A stretch of DNA of 64,000 bases from Pipra filicauda (GCF_003945595.2 NW_024104096.1:608501-672500), one strand, 5' to 3'; positions 50,801 through 60,253 are shown, counted from the first letter of the stretch. A program made the numbers and translations. Notes: generated by a model from the sequence alone, not told the origin.

Positions 50801-51191
50801 TAATGCGGTCAGAGTGACCTGTCGGCAGATTTTCGAGTTTAGGAACAATAGAGTTTTTGATCATGAAGCCGACTCCTGAGAGGTGTTTTTCGGTTCTGGG
50901 CTTGCCTGACCAAAAGAGTGTGTAACCGGCACCATGTTCTCTGAGGCTGCCTTCTTCATGAAGGCGAACTTCACTGAGAGCGGCAATGTCGATGTTGAGA
51001 CGAGCCAGCTCATGGGCAATTAGGGCAGACCGACGCTCAGGACGTCCGCTATCTGCAGAATCGAGCATGGTTCTGATGTTCCAACATGCTAGAGTTAATT
51101 TAGGTACACCTTTGGAGGCAGGTGCGTGCCTTTGACTTTTCTTTGTGCGACCGCATTGGAGGAAGATGCCCGTTGGCCTGCGGTTAACCAA
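47895..51191 (-). CDS. RTE LINE endonuclease-reverse transcriptase polyprotein
   Basis: Makes the enzyme that nicks target DNA and copies the element RNA in place (target-primed reverse transcription). Counting from the first open codon used (TTG at 51191), the APE endonuclease spans about residues 33-295: ACWNIRTM (Asn38), SEVRL (Glu74), GDFNARVG (184-191) and TDHRL (Asp280, His281). Reverse transcriptase runs about 525-800: GIDGIPPE, YVTFVDLTKAFD (motif A, Asp661), NGVKQGCVLAP (716-726), LLYADDAAL (motif C, YADD 782-785). All catalytic positions I can identify are present. The C-terminus has a finger C74-x2-C77-x12-H90-x3-C94 (add 1000). Usual RTE length is about 1,000 residues. The frame extends 10 codons upstream of 51191 to a TAA at 51219-51221 but contains no ATG before Met42, which lies inside the first endonuclease strand, so the true start is unknown. 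Confidence 0.93.
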   Translation of the reverse strand: MVNRRPTGIFLQCGRTKKSQRHAPASKGVPKLTLACWNIRTMLDSADSGRPERRSALIAHELARLNIDIAALSEVRLHEEGSLREHGAGYTLFWSGKPRTEKHLSGVGFMIKNSIVPKLENLPTGHSDRIISLRLPLNNKQHVVIFSIYAPTLQADPAEKDKFYTDLRLLTQKVPADDKIIILGDFNARVGKNFEVWKGVLGKHGVGNCNDNGRLLLEFCAEQQLTITNTIFQQKDSLKTTWMHPRSKHWHLIDYVLVRRRDVRDVHHTRVMPSAECQTDHRLVRCKLNFKIKIKPKRGSIPRRKLQVNNLQSATVRDSFQANLQTKLDNIPTVSADSSPETIWHHIKNSILQSSEESLGFSLKKNKDWFDENNQEIQDLLRKKRTAHQAHLALPSCHARKTAFRLACSKLQQKLRDIQNKWWIDLAEKTQLCADTGDHRGFYEALKTAYGPTYQVQSPLLSADGQTLLTDKTSILNRWSEHFQTLFSTNRTVQDSAIQSITQQPVKYELDTAPTLGETLKAIQQVKIGKAAGIDGIPPEIWKHGGPALHTKFHEFVVRCWELGELPSDLRDAVIITLYKKKGIKSDCSNYRGITLLSIAGKILARILLNRLIPTIAEGILPESQCGFRANRSTTDMVFVLRQLQEKCREQNKGLYVTFVDLTKAFDTVSRKGLWQILERLGCPPKFLKMIISLHEDQHGQVRYGNTLSEPFLIKNGVKQGCVLAPTLFTVFFSMMLQRATADLNDQDGIYIRYRTDGSLFNLRRLKAHTKTLNHLVRELLYADDAALVAHTEAALQRLTSCFADAAELFGLEVSLKKTEVLHQPAPQDVPHHPHITIGQSELKSVQQFNYLGSLISSDGKIDGEIDNRLAKAYSAFGKLHKRVWRNKHLKKSTKISVYKAIVLSTLLYGSESWVIYRHHLRLLERFHQRCLRTILNIHWSDYVTNTSVLEQAAITSIEAMLMRTQLRWAGHVSRMKDHRLPKILLYGELATGCRMRGAPKKRYKDSLKQHLSLGHIDHHNWSTLASNREAWRHTIYNAAVSFENTRRITLEEKRQRRKNRVLQNTPSKESFCCAFCNRICLSRIGLISHQRACSKCG

Positions 51192-52441
51192 CCGGGTGAA
51201 AGTGGAGATGAGCTTTGTTTAGGCCACCTTTTCTAGGCCCCTCTCCGAGTGGAGCAAGCAGTGCTGTCCTTGGAAAGGCTGCTTGGTCGTTCAGGGTGCT
51301 GCCTCAAGAGACTGTCATCTCCGGTCAGTCTCAAATGACCAATATCCTGAACCGCCTGCATGCAGGGTTGAGTCTGCGGCTCCCAGTGCATCTTTCACCT
51401 GCCGTTTCGACCCTCGCCCGTCGCTACAGGACTTTTTGCATGTGGGTAAAGCCTTCAAGCCTGCGCAATGGATTTTTTAGGTGAGATGCAGTATGCGCGG
51501 AACTGAACCCACCCTTTAATCCTGAGGTTCATCTGCCAGGGCCGAGCGAGCTTGGACGGTGGCAGTGAGGTCCTCAGGATGTAGGTTTGATTAGAGTGAC
51601 CTTCTCTTAGATGGATGGCCTTACAGGGCTAAGCGAGCTCCATCTGCCCGGGTTTGGGATTAGAGTTGACCTTCTCCTAGGATGACTGCCAGAAGGCTAA
51701 TGAGCTCATCCTGCCCACAGATTTATTGTATCCGACCCTGTAGTTTTGACCTGTCTGGCATGGGTGACCCTACCGAAGGCATGTACCATCGCCAGCGTAG
51801 CTCGCAACCACATAGGGGTATACAGGTTGCATTCTTACTATTAAAAATGATTAGGCCAAGTCTTACACTACCTAGGTTTCTGCCATCTGTCTATATTCAA
51901 TCCCAGGGAAGCACCCAGGAACAGCCCTTTGTCCTGACCAACCTTACAGGATGTAACAGATAAATCCAGGACATACCAAACCTGGGCAGTAGCCACGGGT
52001 GAACCAAAAACAAACAAACGAGCGAAACTGTTCTGGCCACCGTACCCATCTAGGGCTCGAGGCCCTCTCTAGGCCCCAGTCCGACCAAGAACTCCAAGCC
52101 CCAGAGGAAACTATTATCCACTCTGATCTTGTCCTCCCCCCACCGTGTTTCCTCGTATCTTCCCACGCACTACTTACCTGACCACCCTCCAGTCCGAGGA
52201 CCCCCACAGCCTGCCTGGTACCCCACCCCCCTCCCCAAACCAGACCGGCAAACCTCTGTGTATTCCGAGGCTTCAGTTCTCCTCTCTCTCCTTTCTCACG
52301 AGGGCATAAGGTCACGCCGGCGAAGCTCCCTCTCTCCTTTCCCGCTGGGGGGGGAGGGGACCGGGGGTGGCCCCGCGCGGGACCCCGGGGCGGCCCCGCG
52401 GCCGCGCGAGAACCGCGGGAGCGGCCCCCGCGGCCGCACGA
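51192..52441 (-). promoter_or_regulatory. 5' leader and presumed promoter of the RTE LINE
   Basis: 1,250 bp from the right target duplication to the open frame. The outermost 130 bp (52441-52312) are extremely G/C- and CpG-rich, as expected for an internal promoter. A consensus splice donor CAG/GTAAGT occurs at 52180-52173 on the minus strand. The segment 51452-51652 is shared with the SINE at 54424 and forms stem-loops (51519-51580, 51609-51645, with a further one at 51679-51712). The minus-strand frame 52468-51944 begins outside the element in flanking DNA and shows no motif; I do not call it a gene. Confidence 0.75.
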
Positions 52442-52455
52442 GGCTTGATGGACAT
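52442..52455. repeat. 14-bp target-site duplication of the RTE LINE (right copy)
   Basis: GGCTTGATGGACAT, identical to 47832-47845. Confidence 0.95.
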
Positions 52456-53561
52456 ACTGAGGATACATCCAACAAAGTTACGTACAGTAAATGGGAAATA
52501 AAACAACCAGTTTATACAACTAGTTTATACAACTAATTGAAAAAGTAAGTTTTACCTTAGTTCATATTACATACTGATCTAATAAATGTTATCTGCAACT
52601 TCCTGGTCTGTACAATTGAACATTATACTTACTGTATTTTAAAAATTTATATATGTTGCATAGTATTTAGAAAAAAACCCCAACCTTACACAAAAAATCA
52701 AATTTTAATGTAGGGAAACATTATCAATTCTTTTCTTCAGAGTAAAAAATGTGAAGACATTTTTCAAAGTTATGTTGAAACTACTTTCCTTGTTTTGTAA
52801 AATGCCACTGGCAAAAATAATGCTGCTTTTATAATGTTACTGTAGTGACATATTTGTAAAACAGCATATAAGCACTCATAAAAGGATAATGACTTTCTAA
52901 GTGATGATAAAACAAGCTTTTAGGTAGAGATACACTGAGGTGCTAGTGTTCATGTGCAACAGTAGTAACATTATCTGTTTATTTCTTCTCTTCGACAACT
53001 CTAGGTTTTACAGGGTAAGAATGGTTAGTATCTGGTGCAAGTCAGTTTGGGACATTATTGGTGCATCTACACCACCATTTTACTTCAGTTCAAAAATGCA
53101 ATTTGGAAGAAAATCTCAACATCAGTATATCTAACCACTGGCCACAAGTTATTGTGGGACTCTTACAGCATGTTTGCCACGGTTTTTAGCTGCAAGGTAC
53201 AGTTTTGGAGACCATCTGAAATGCAGTAATACACAAGATCATACTAGCAACTTGCTAATGAGATTGTCATTTTTCTATTTATGAAAGCGTATGAGAACGA
53301 GTAACATGAATCATGTGAAGAAAGAGTCTTAGAGCATACTTCGCTTCTAGATTAATCCAGATACATGCTTTCTTTGTAGATGGTCAACTCTTTTTAAGGG
53401 GAGCTTGTAAACATAAAAAGCAGGAAATTCATGACTACAAGCTCAGGACTACCAGTCCTTCAAGGTAGACTTAAAACACATACATATATCGTTGCATGCA
53501 AAGGAAGATCAAAATTAGTAGAATTAGACAAAATAGAAAAAATAAATGTGTGTAAAGATTA
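52456..53561. other. A/T-rich unique sequence
   Basis: No gene or repeat recognised. Confidence 0.55.
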
Positions 53562-53566
53562 AATAG

Positions 53567-54195
53567 TGTCCTAGTTAGGACAGCTGAGACCAGTTCATCA
53601 TGGTATGGGTGTAACCCAAAACTGTGTATTCTATAGCCTTCCGTGCCATTTCCCAGAAACTGTTAGCAGTAGAGGCCTGTAGATGTTCCTGTCCTCATAC
53701 CCTTTTATGCAATTCCCCACTCTGAGGGAAGGACTGAGCATCCTCATACCCTTTTGTGGAATTCCCTGCTCTGAGGGAAGGACTGAGCATTCCTGCCTGA
53801 ACTGGAGAATATATAAACTTGGAGTTTTGGAACCTTTTTACCATTCGTGCGATCCAGAGGAAGACTGCAGTTCACCGCTCTCAACCAGACTGCAGCTCAC
53901 CACCCTCAGCTGGACTGCAATCACCACTTTTGACCAGACTGCACAAGCTCTCCTACCAGCAGGTTTTTTCCCCTCTCCCTTTACTTTGGACTCGGGGGGA
54001 GGGGGGGCAAGAAACACCACTTTGTTCATACCCCAGGGTGCTGGGTTATACATTTGGGTTTTGTGGGTTAAAACCAAATTGCTTGTCTGTATAATCGTAC
54101 TTATTGTATTATTTTATTAAATTGTTATTCTGATTTATAATCTCTCTTTTGAGTTGAGTTCATTTCCCCTGCTGGTTAACTTTTAAACCAGCACA
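53567..54195 (+). mobile_element. Solo LTR (family A, copy 2), 5-bp target duplication
   Basis: Same family as 25957-26600: starts TGTCCTAGTTAGGACA, ends TTTAAACCAGCACA. AATAG flanks it at 53562-53566 and 54196-54200. TATA box TATATAA at 53810-53816. Differs from copy 1 by loss of about 60 bp after AAACTGTTA and by an internal 49-bp tandem duplication (53693-53741 and 53742-53790). Each copy has its own target duplication, so the two are independent insertions and not the two ends of one provirus. Confidence 0.92.
53693..53790. repeat. 49-bp tandem duplication inside the LTR
   Basis: CCTCATACCCTTTT...GGACTGAGCAT occurs twice in a row with a few differences. The sister LTR at 25957 has one copy of this segment. 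Confidence 0.88.
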
Positions 54196-54433
54196 AATAG
54201 CAACAAGAGAATCAATGCCTTTATCTTCATTGCAATCTTTTGGAACGATGAAATTCACAGAACTCAGAGTGAAGTGTTCTTATTTTAGTGGACTTGGCTG
54301 TGGAATTACCTTTTTAGAGGAAATTAATATATGAGGAAATTAACTTATTGATAAAGGTTTCGAACTTCTAGATGATAACTTTTGCAAAGCAAAATCTCTA
54401 CTAATAATTTTCAAATGTTCTAGTATGGCCAGT

Positions 54434-54447
54434 CTTCGCGAGCGAAG
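54434..54447 (-). promoter_or_regulatory. RTE-type 3' hairpin in the SINE
   Basis: RNA sense CTTCG-CTCG-CGAAG: same stem as the LINE, one base change in the loop. Confidence 0.7.
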
Positions 54448-54671
54448 ATTTGGCAAAGGTCTTTACCCTTCGAGTCTGCGCAATGGATTTTTTAGGTGAG
54501 ACACAGTGTGCGCTGAACTGAACCCACCCTTTAATCCTAAAGTTCATCTGCCAGGGCCGAGCAAGCTTGGACAGTGGCAGTGAGGTCCTCAGGACGTAGG
54601 TTTGTTTAGAGTGACCTTCTCTTAGATGGATGGCCTTACAGGGCTGATGAGCTCCATCTGCCTGGGGGAGT

Positions 54672-54743
54672 TTCCCTGACCGGGAATCGAACCCGGACCG
54701 CAGCGGTGAGAGTGCTGCATCCTAACCACTAGACCACCAGGGG
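54672..54743 (-). other. tRNA-Glu(CTC)-related SINE head
   Basis: Minus strand CCCCTGGTGGTCTAGTGGTT (A box GGTCTAGTGGTTAGG), anticodon loop CTCTCAC with anticodon CTC, and a perfect B box GGTTCGATTCC, ending GTCAGGGAA. It is 72 nt long, as tRNA-Glu is. The first base is C instead of T and the anticodon stem (CAGCA/CGCTG) has one mismatch; with the fused SINE body, this marks it as a SINE promoter and not a working tRNA gene. Confidence 0.9.
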
Positions 54744-54836
54744 TCCCTGATTTTTTTTTTTTTTTCCAAATTTTCTAACCCCAGAGAAATGCCTTCTACT
54801 CTACTCTTAAGGGAAAACAGAGCCTCTAAGTACATT

Positions 54837-55432
54837 TGTGGTAGTTTATTCTGGGCTTTCCTTGGTGACCAGTCTGTAACCAAGGAAGTGCCCAGATTTA
54901 CCCAGTATTCCCTATGATTTTTTACATAAACCGGTGTATAAGAAGAAAGGAGGAGAAACCTTTGTCTTCTTTCCTTCCGGCGGCTTTGGAGGTGTGGTTT
55001 TCCCTGCTGTTGAGTCTGTCGTGTTGGGGAGCGAGGCCTGGTAAGGCCTTGCCGACCTTGGGAGACGGAGGTTGCCAGCGGTTGTTCCAGTGCAACTTTC
55101 TGTTGTCCCAAGGAGAGTAGTAAGATATTCTTTTGCTAATTCTTTTAGTTGCTAGATCTTGGACTATTGATCATGTATATTTTATTTTGGTTTTGTTCCT
55201 TTTTTAATTCCCCCTCCCCCTTCCCTTTCCCTTTTCCTTGTGAAATTGTATATATATTTCAATTGTATATAACTGTAATATAAGCGTAAATATATTTATA
55301 TATATTGCTTTAGCTGTCTCTCTCTCATTTCAGTTTTCTTGGTTTTATTTTCCCTCTTCTCCCATGGTTTGGGGGGGGAGTCTTGTGGTGAGGTCTGGGG
55401 ACTTGGCAGGGAGCCAGCTTCAAAACGTATCA
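54837..55432 (+). mobile_element. Solo LTR, 596 bp, 5-bp target duplication
   Basis: Starts TGTGGTAGTTTATTCTGG and ends CTTCAAAACGTATCA, flanked by ACATT at 54832-54836 and 55433-55437. The centre is G/C-richer, followed by a C/T-rich and TATATA-rich segment (55195-55310). Orientation plus is inferred from this layout and is less certain than the boundaries. No other copy in the window. No viral genes adjoin it. Confidence 0.85.
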
Positions 55433-55437
55433 ACATT

Positions 55438-58400
55438 TCAAGTCAATACACTTTCCTCATAAGGAAGTAATAACTACTAATAATAGAGAACAATACATAA
55501 CTCAAAGTTTAAATTAACATTAAATGTACACTGAATGTAATTGTTTTAAAGATTTTAATGAAATATTTCATTTGAAATATATATTTGATGAATAAAAACT
55601 TTAAAAGAAAAACTTTGCTTCCCATGTCTTTTTATTTGGAAGTTTTCTATGTCACATGTGTAATGAGACTCATTCACTTTACAGTAGCTATCTGGATGAG
55701 AAAAATCAACTTTAATAATTTCAGAATTTTTCCTATCCTTTTTTGTACATATGTGGACATGCACATCTGTTTATATGTTTAGTTTAAGAGAGAGACTGAG
55801 AGAGAGACAGAGATATCAATTCTTCTGTATCACACATCAAGACAAAATCAATCTTTTGAAAATGAAAGGCAAACATGCTGACTCGCACCTGCTCCACACA
55901 CCATTAAGTGAGTTAACTTCCCTGCCGACTCAAGACTGACTCCTTGCTCAGCCCAGTTAAGACCGGGTCTCATATCCACAAGGGTCTGCTAAATATGGGA
56001 TGCTGGAACTCACCCCTCTCCTTTTCTGAGTCAGTAAATAATTGATGACTGACTCAAAGTGCAACATATCATGAAAAGAAAGCAAAAGAGCACCATACCA
56101 GAATGGTCGACAACTTTGCAGACATGATTTAGTTCAAGGGACTTTCAAGACGGAAGTTTAAACACTGAACCAACTAAATTAGAAAAGAACTAAAAAGTGG
56201 GTTGCTCATGTTCTACCGAGTAATAATACCAATGTGATCTAATCCCCATGCCACTATCCATGAGTTCTTTAAACTTCCTAAGTCTTAGCTTCCTGTTCTG
56301 ATAAGACTAACCACACTTAACACAGAATCCTTTGTGCCACAGGTCTCCAAACACAAGGTAGAAATAGGAAAATTCCATCTATATAACAACTCATTTATAT
56401 AGAGGGCACAGGGGAATGACTAAATGAGTTCACCTCAAAAGTACAAGTAGGCATGCTGCGGTTTAACACATCTATTTGAGGGAAAAACAAACCACCACAG
56501 TTAAGAAGGAGAGAAACCAAAATGGGCTAATGAAAAGAGGGAATGAGTGTGCTCATTCTAAGTGATAAAGGCCTCACACAGTAGAAATCTTAAAAACCAA
56601 ATAATTGGACAAGCCTGCATGCTGGCACTGCTCGGAGAAGGCAGACAATGGATTTTGCTACTAACTTTAATATTCTACTTGCTCCATAAACTGTGAAATA
56701 AAGAGTGAAATATAAATTGCAGACTCAGCACTGAGAATGAACATGAACAGAGAGATAAATCTTCTGATACATCAAGCTAACAATATGAAAAAAATAACCA
56801 TCAGGTTTAAAGATACCTTTGTTCTCACCAATTCTAAAGGTCTCCAGTATAAACTCAAGACTTCAGACTTCAAACTTTGCAATATGAGACAATTTTGGAG
56901 ACGATGGAAGAGGAAGGAATTGACTGTTCTTTCAACCTATATCTAGCCCATAATGATACCATATTTCAAAGGAATCTTTGAATGTGTGTGTTATGCAGAT
57001 TAATGTAGTAGTGTATGGGTTTTTTCCCCTCTACCAATCATAGACAGAAAAAACACAGATAAATACTTTATCTTGATAAATACCTTTAGGTAGAGTATTT
57101 AGTAGCATGGGTATCCCGAATTTTATATGCATTTGAGAACAAACACTAAGTTTACAATTCGCACTACTCTGTTGATGACTGTGTAGCACTTCTGTGGCAC
57201 GAAGCACCTACAGCACTAATTTAACTAGACAGTGCAATATTTGTCCCACTTGGATAAGATTAATTAGTGTCATAATTTAACTAATGGCCTTAGACTACAG
57301 CAAATAAAATAAAAGTACATATTTCCCTAACATTTCTGTATAGGAAGACACAGAGGGGATGAGGGGAAAAAACCCACACAAACAGGTAAAAGGGATGAAA
57401 AAAGGCATTCAAATTAAGTTTCATTTAAAATTGACAAAAATTCTGGGTTTATCTTGTTTTCATCTACATAAGACAAACTTGAAAAAATATATATATAAAG
57501 CTTTCACTATGCTGGAATTATATACTTTTCATTTTGTCATCTGCAACTTGATTACAATCTTTCTGTGTGGTACTTACTGAAATACACCTACAAAAGAAGA
57601 AAAATAATAACCCTCCTCTTTAATATGCTTTTCATGTCATATGCATTCCTAATCTCTGTTTGTAGAAGTCACAGTGCAATTTCTTATTTTGCAGAAAATA
57701 ATTTGGATTCAGAGTCTCCCAGTAATTAAGGAAGATAACTTGAGCTCACTATTTAAAAGGTATTTTGTAACTCTTCTTTTTGCATCTACCTATGAAATGC
57801 CCAAAGCTGCAGGTGGGTGAATGAGGATGCACTACCACTGAGTCTGCTCCCACTGAAAGTTACTTTAGCAAGTGAGAGCATCATCCCTAAGGTGCTCTCT
57901 AGGCAATGCATGCTATTTGCAATTATGGAAGAGTAACCTGAAGAGGCTGTTGTTCATCTTCTGATTTTAACTATTAAACTCTCAACTCAGTAATTTTTCA
58001 ATCACAGTATACTCCACCAGTATCTTACCAGTACAACCCATGAAGGTGTACTGTTGCAGATAAACCTCTGAATTAGGCTATTGGAAAACTCTAGTAGGTT
58101 TTCAACAACAAGTATGCAGTGTTAACATGTTATGAATTACGGAATCTTCCTCTTTTAAAAAAACACTCATCACTCATCTAAGAATATGTGAAATTCTTAG
58201 AGAAGCAGCACAGAGAAGCTACAGAGACTAGATACCTAGTGAAAATGAACATTAGCATTATCAGTTTCTTGAACTTTTTGCATGCAGTACAGATCAGAGA
58301 AACTACTGCTGCAGTAAATACACTGACATTAACTTTGGAACCATTTTTGTTTAGGAAAGCCTACGATATGCATTTGTATGGTATTCTGCCACATGGAGAG

Positions 58401-58645
58401 ATACAGAGGACAGACGCTCAACTGTTCAAATTATTCTTCATTAAGAAACTTCATGTCTGAAGAATAATTCAAAAGTTCCACAAGACGATCTGATTTACAG
58501 TAAGATAAACATGAATTCTTTACTAGTATTTGCATATCCTACACGTTACAGAGACAACTTTCCAAACCAAACAAAATACTGTCCCAGTAGCTGGCTTCAA
58601 GCTATGTGTGGTTTGGGATTTTTATGATGTGGGAGAAGCCACTTT
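55438..58645. other. A/T-rich unique sequence
   Basis: No gene recognised. A short GA-rich run (GAGAGAGACTGAGAGAGAGA) lies at 55788-55813. Confidence 0.55.
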
Positions 58646-58650
58646 ACTGT

Positions 58651-60253
58651 TGTCACGGATTGAGACAATTTGGAAGGGCAGAGACCTCAGATAGAAGTCT
58701 CCTGCCTCAGATTCAATACCCCTGGTTTCTCTAATACAGAGAGAGAGAGAGAAAGAGAATCCAAATACACCCCAATGTAAGTGCAAAAAGGAGAATGCTA
58801 ATAACAATACTGATTAAGTTGGGTTAAACCAACTGATGAGGAGAATCTTGCTGAGCCCCACCCACCAGACCAAATCGAGATGGCGGCTGGCCTCCCCCAG
58901 CTGAAGAAAATACATGTGGCCACAGGACAGAGATGAGATGGGCCACTCTTCCTCATGGTTTGCCCTCCCTCCTCCATGTCTGGAAAACCTGTCAGGAAAT
59001 GACAGATAACTGAGATTTGATACTGGCAGACACTTGAGTTTGGAGTGAGGCTGCGGTGTTGGTACAGGCAGTTGGAACAGGACTGTAGACTGCCCAAGGA
59101 AATGCAAGGACCCACAAGACACCCGTTGAATCCAGCAATGAGATTTGGTTGTTGCAGTTTTGATGTTCATTGGTTGAAGTGGTGGTTATTGTCCTGTCCA
59201 AATGGTGGTTTCAGTCTTCTTGAAGTGGTGGTCACAGTCTGGATCCATCGAGGTGGTGGTGGAAGCCCCAGGTGGTGAAGGTGTGAGACACTGGATTGTT
59301 ATATTAATTATTGGCTTGAACCAACTGAAGTATTTGTGTGCGGGGCTGGGGGAAAAGGGACAGGTTGAATTCCACGATGGTGAGGTAATGCCCTATCCCA
59401 CACCCCAGTTGTTTCAAACCTCACTGGCAACCCTGGAGAAGCTGTCAGTCAAAAACAGCCTGGGAACACTGCCCATACCACACCAGAAGTCCTGCCTGGG
59501 GATGGGGAGTGTGGCCACAAGGCAGGCCAAAGCAAATAAAAACAGCAACATGTGCTGTCCATGCTTGTTGGAACCCTGACATCTGGACATGTAGAAGCTG
59601 GGCTTGCACAGGATTCCAGTGGTAGCTATAATTTTCTCTTTTTCTCTGTCTGTCTTTATTTCTTCTCCTAACCTCCTTTCTTGAAATTTTGGGTAACTTA
59701 GGATTGGACGGGCTGGATTTTGCTAGGTTTTATGGGTTAGCGTGTGCTAACTCAGTGCTTTGCAGAATGCCTTATTCTGCATTTGTCACCCTTTAAACTT
59801 TTGTCAAGTACTCCTGTTTTCTAAAGCTTACCAGTAAAAGTGCCTCCTGAGAAAACTTGTACAGCTTTTCTCCTCTGCGCTCTCTCTTATGGTTTTAAAA
59901 GAACTGAAGGCTCTTTAGTATCACTAGTGGGCAGATTTTTGGCGCCTTGTATATTTCTAAAGGAAAACCCTTCCATGACCTCGTGGAGGCTAGGGTCTTA
60001 CAAAGGGAAGCCTCGAAACTCAGACTTATATATGCTCAGATTCAGGTGGGAATGTCTCCCCTTGGGTGGGGAGTTTTACATGGATGATGTAATACTGTGA
60101 GCCATGGGATAATTCAGGAGTCTTGAACACCTTCTGAGATGTTGCATCTGTCTCTTACATCAGTGCAGCTGAGTCCATTATGGTTCATTATGACTCATCA
60201 ACAAGAAGTGAATACCTTCAGGCAAGGTGTGAATGTTCCAGGGGGTTATCACA
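58651..60253 (-). mobile_element. Candidate older LTR split by the LTR at 59282
   Basis: The plus strand begins TGTCACGGATTGAGACAA and ends GGGGGTTATCACA, so the minus strand would run TGTGATAACCC...TTGTCTCAATCCGTGACA, TG...CA ends like those of the LTR at 43139. The flanks are ACTGT (58646-58650) and ACTGA (60254-60258), a 4-of-5 match. Without the inserted LTR and its 4-bp duplication it would be about 880 bp. A GA microsatellite (58738-58757) and GGTGGT-rich sequence lie inside. No sister copy in the window, so this is tentative. Confidence 0.4.
59282..60002 (+). mobile_element. Solo LTR (family B, copy 2), 4-bp target duplication
   Basis: Starts TGTGAGACACTGGATTG and ends TAGGGTCTTACA, flanked by AAGG at 59278-59281 and 60003-60006. 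Homologous throughout to 12784-13542. An AATAAA lies near 59534, followed by TGTGCTGTCC and a CT-rich tract. A 4-bp duplication with TGTRA...TTACA ends is common in gammaretrovirus-like (class I) LTRs. The 59202-59579 open frame crosses its left edge and is not a gene. Confidence 0.85.

Larger units (their letters stand above)
47846..52441 (-). mobile_element. Full-length RTE-type LINE (AviRTE-like), apparently intact
   Basis: 4,596 bp between two perfect 14-bp direct repeats. On the minus strand it has a 1.25-kb 5' leader (52441-51192) beginning with a CpG-dense block, one open frame encoding endonuclease plus reverse transcriptase (51191-47895), and a 50-bp 3' end made of a hairpin (47881-47868) and five ATG repeats (47860-47846). 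A single endonuclease-RT frame, a very short 3' UTR and a microsatellite tail are hallmarks of the RTE clade. The perfect duplication, pure tail and open frame point to a recent insertion. RTE elements with patchy distribution among birds are known as AviRTE; this assignment is from knowledge of the family and was not searched. Confidence 0.95.
54424..54743 (-). mobile_element. tRNA-Glu-headed SINE with RTE LINE body and tail
   Basis: Three parts on the minus strand. First, a 72-nt tRNA-Glu-like head (54743-54672). Second, about 200 bp (54666-54464) nearly identical to 51652-51452, a piece of the RTE 5' leader, including the AAAAAATCCATTGCGCAG and AGATGGA...TCCATCT segments. Third, the RTE 3' end, AAATCTTCGCTCGCGAAG then CTGGCCAT (54450-54424). 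It would be transcribed by RNA polymerase III from the head and copied by the RTE enzyme. An A run (54765-54751 in minus sense) precedes it. Imperfect repeats at 54408-54423 and 54761-54776 (TTTTCAAATGTTCTA against TTTTCCAAATTTTCTA) may be its target duplication. Confidence 0.88.

Noticed and set aside
51944..52468. 174-residue minus-strand frame as an ORF1 of the RTE element
   Set aside because: Its start codon lies in flanking DNA beyond the target duplication, and the sequence has no motif seen in LINE ORF1 proteins.
25957..54195. The two family A LTRs as ends of one provirus
   Set aside because: Each has its own different 5-bp duplication (AATGT and AATAG), and the 27 kb between holds unrelated elements and no retroviral genes.
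54672..54743. A functional tRNA-Glu gene
   Set aside because: It has A and B boxes and a CTC anticodon, but it is fused to the SINE body, has a mismatch in the anticodon stem and has no terminator directly after it.
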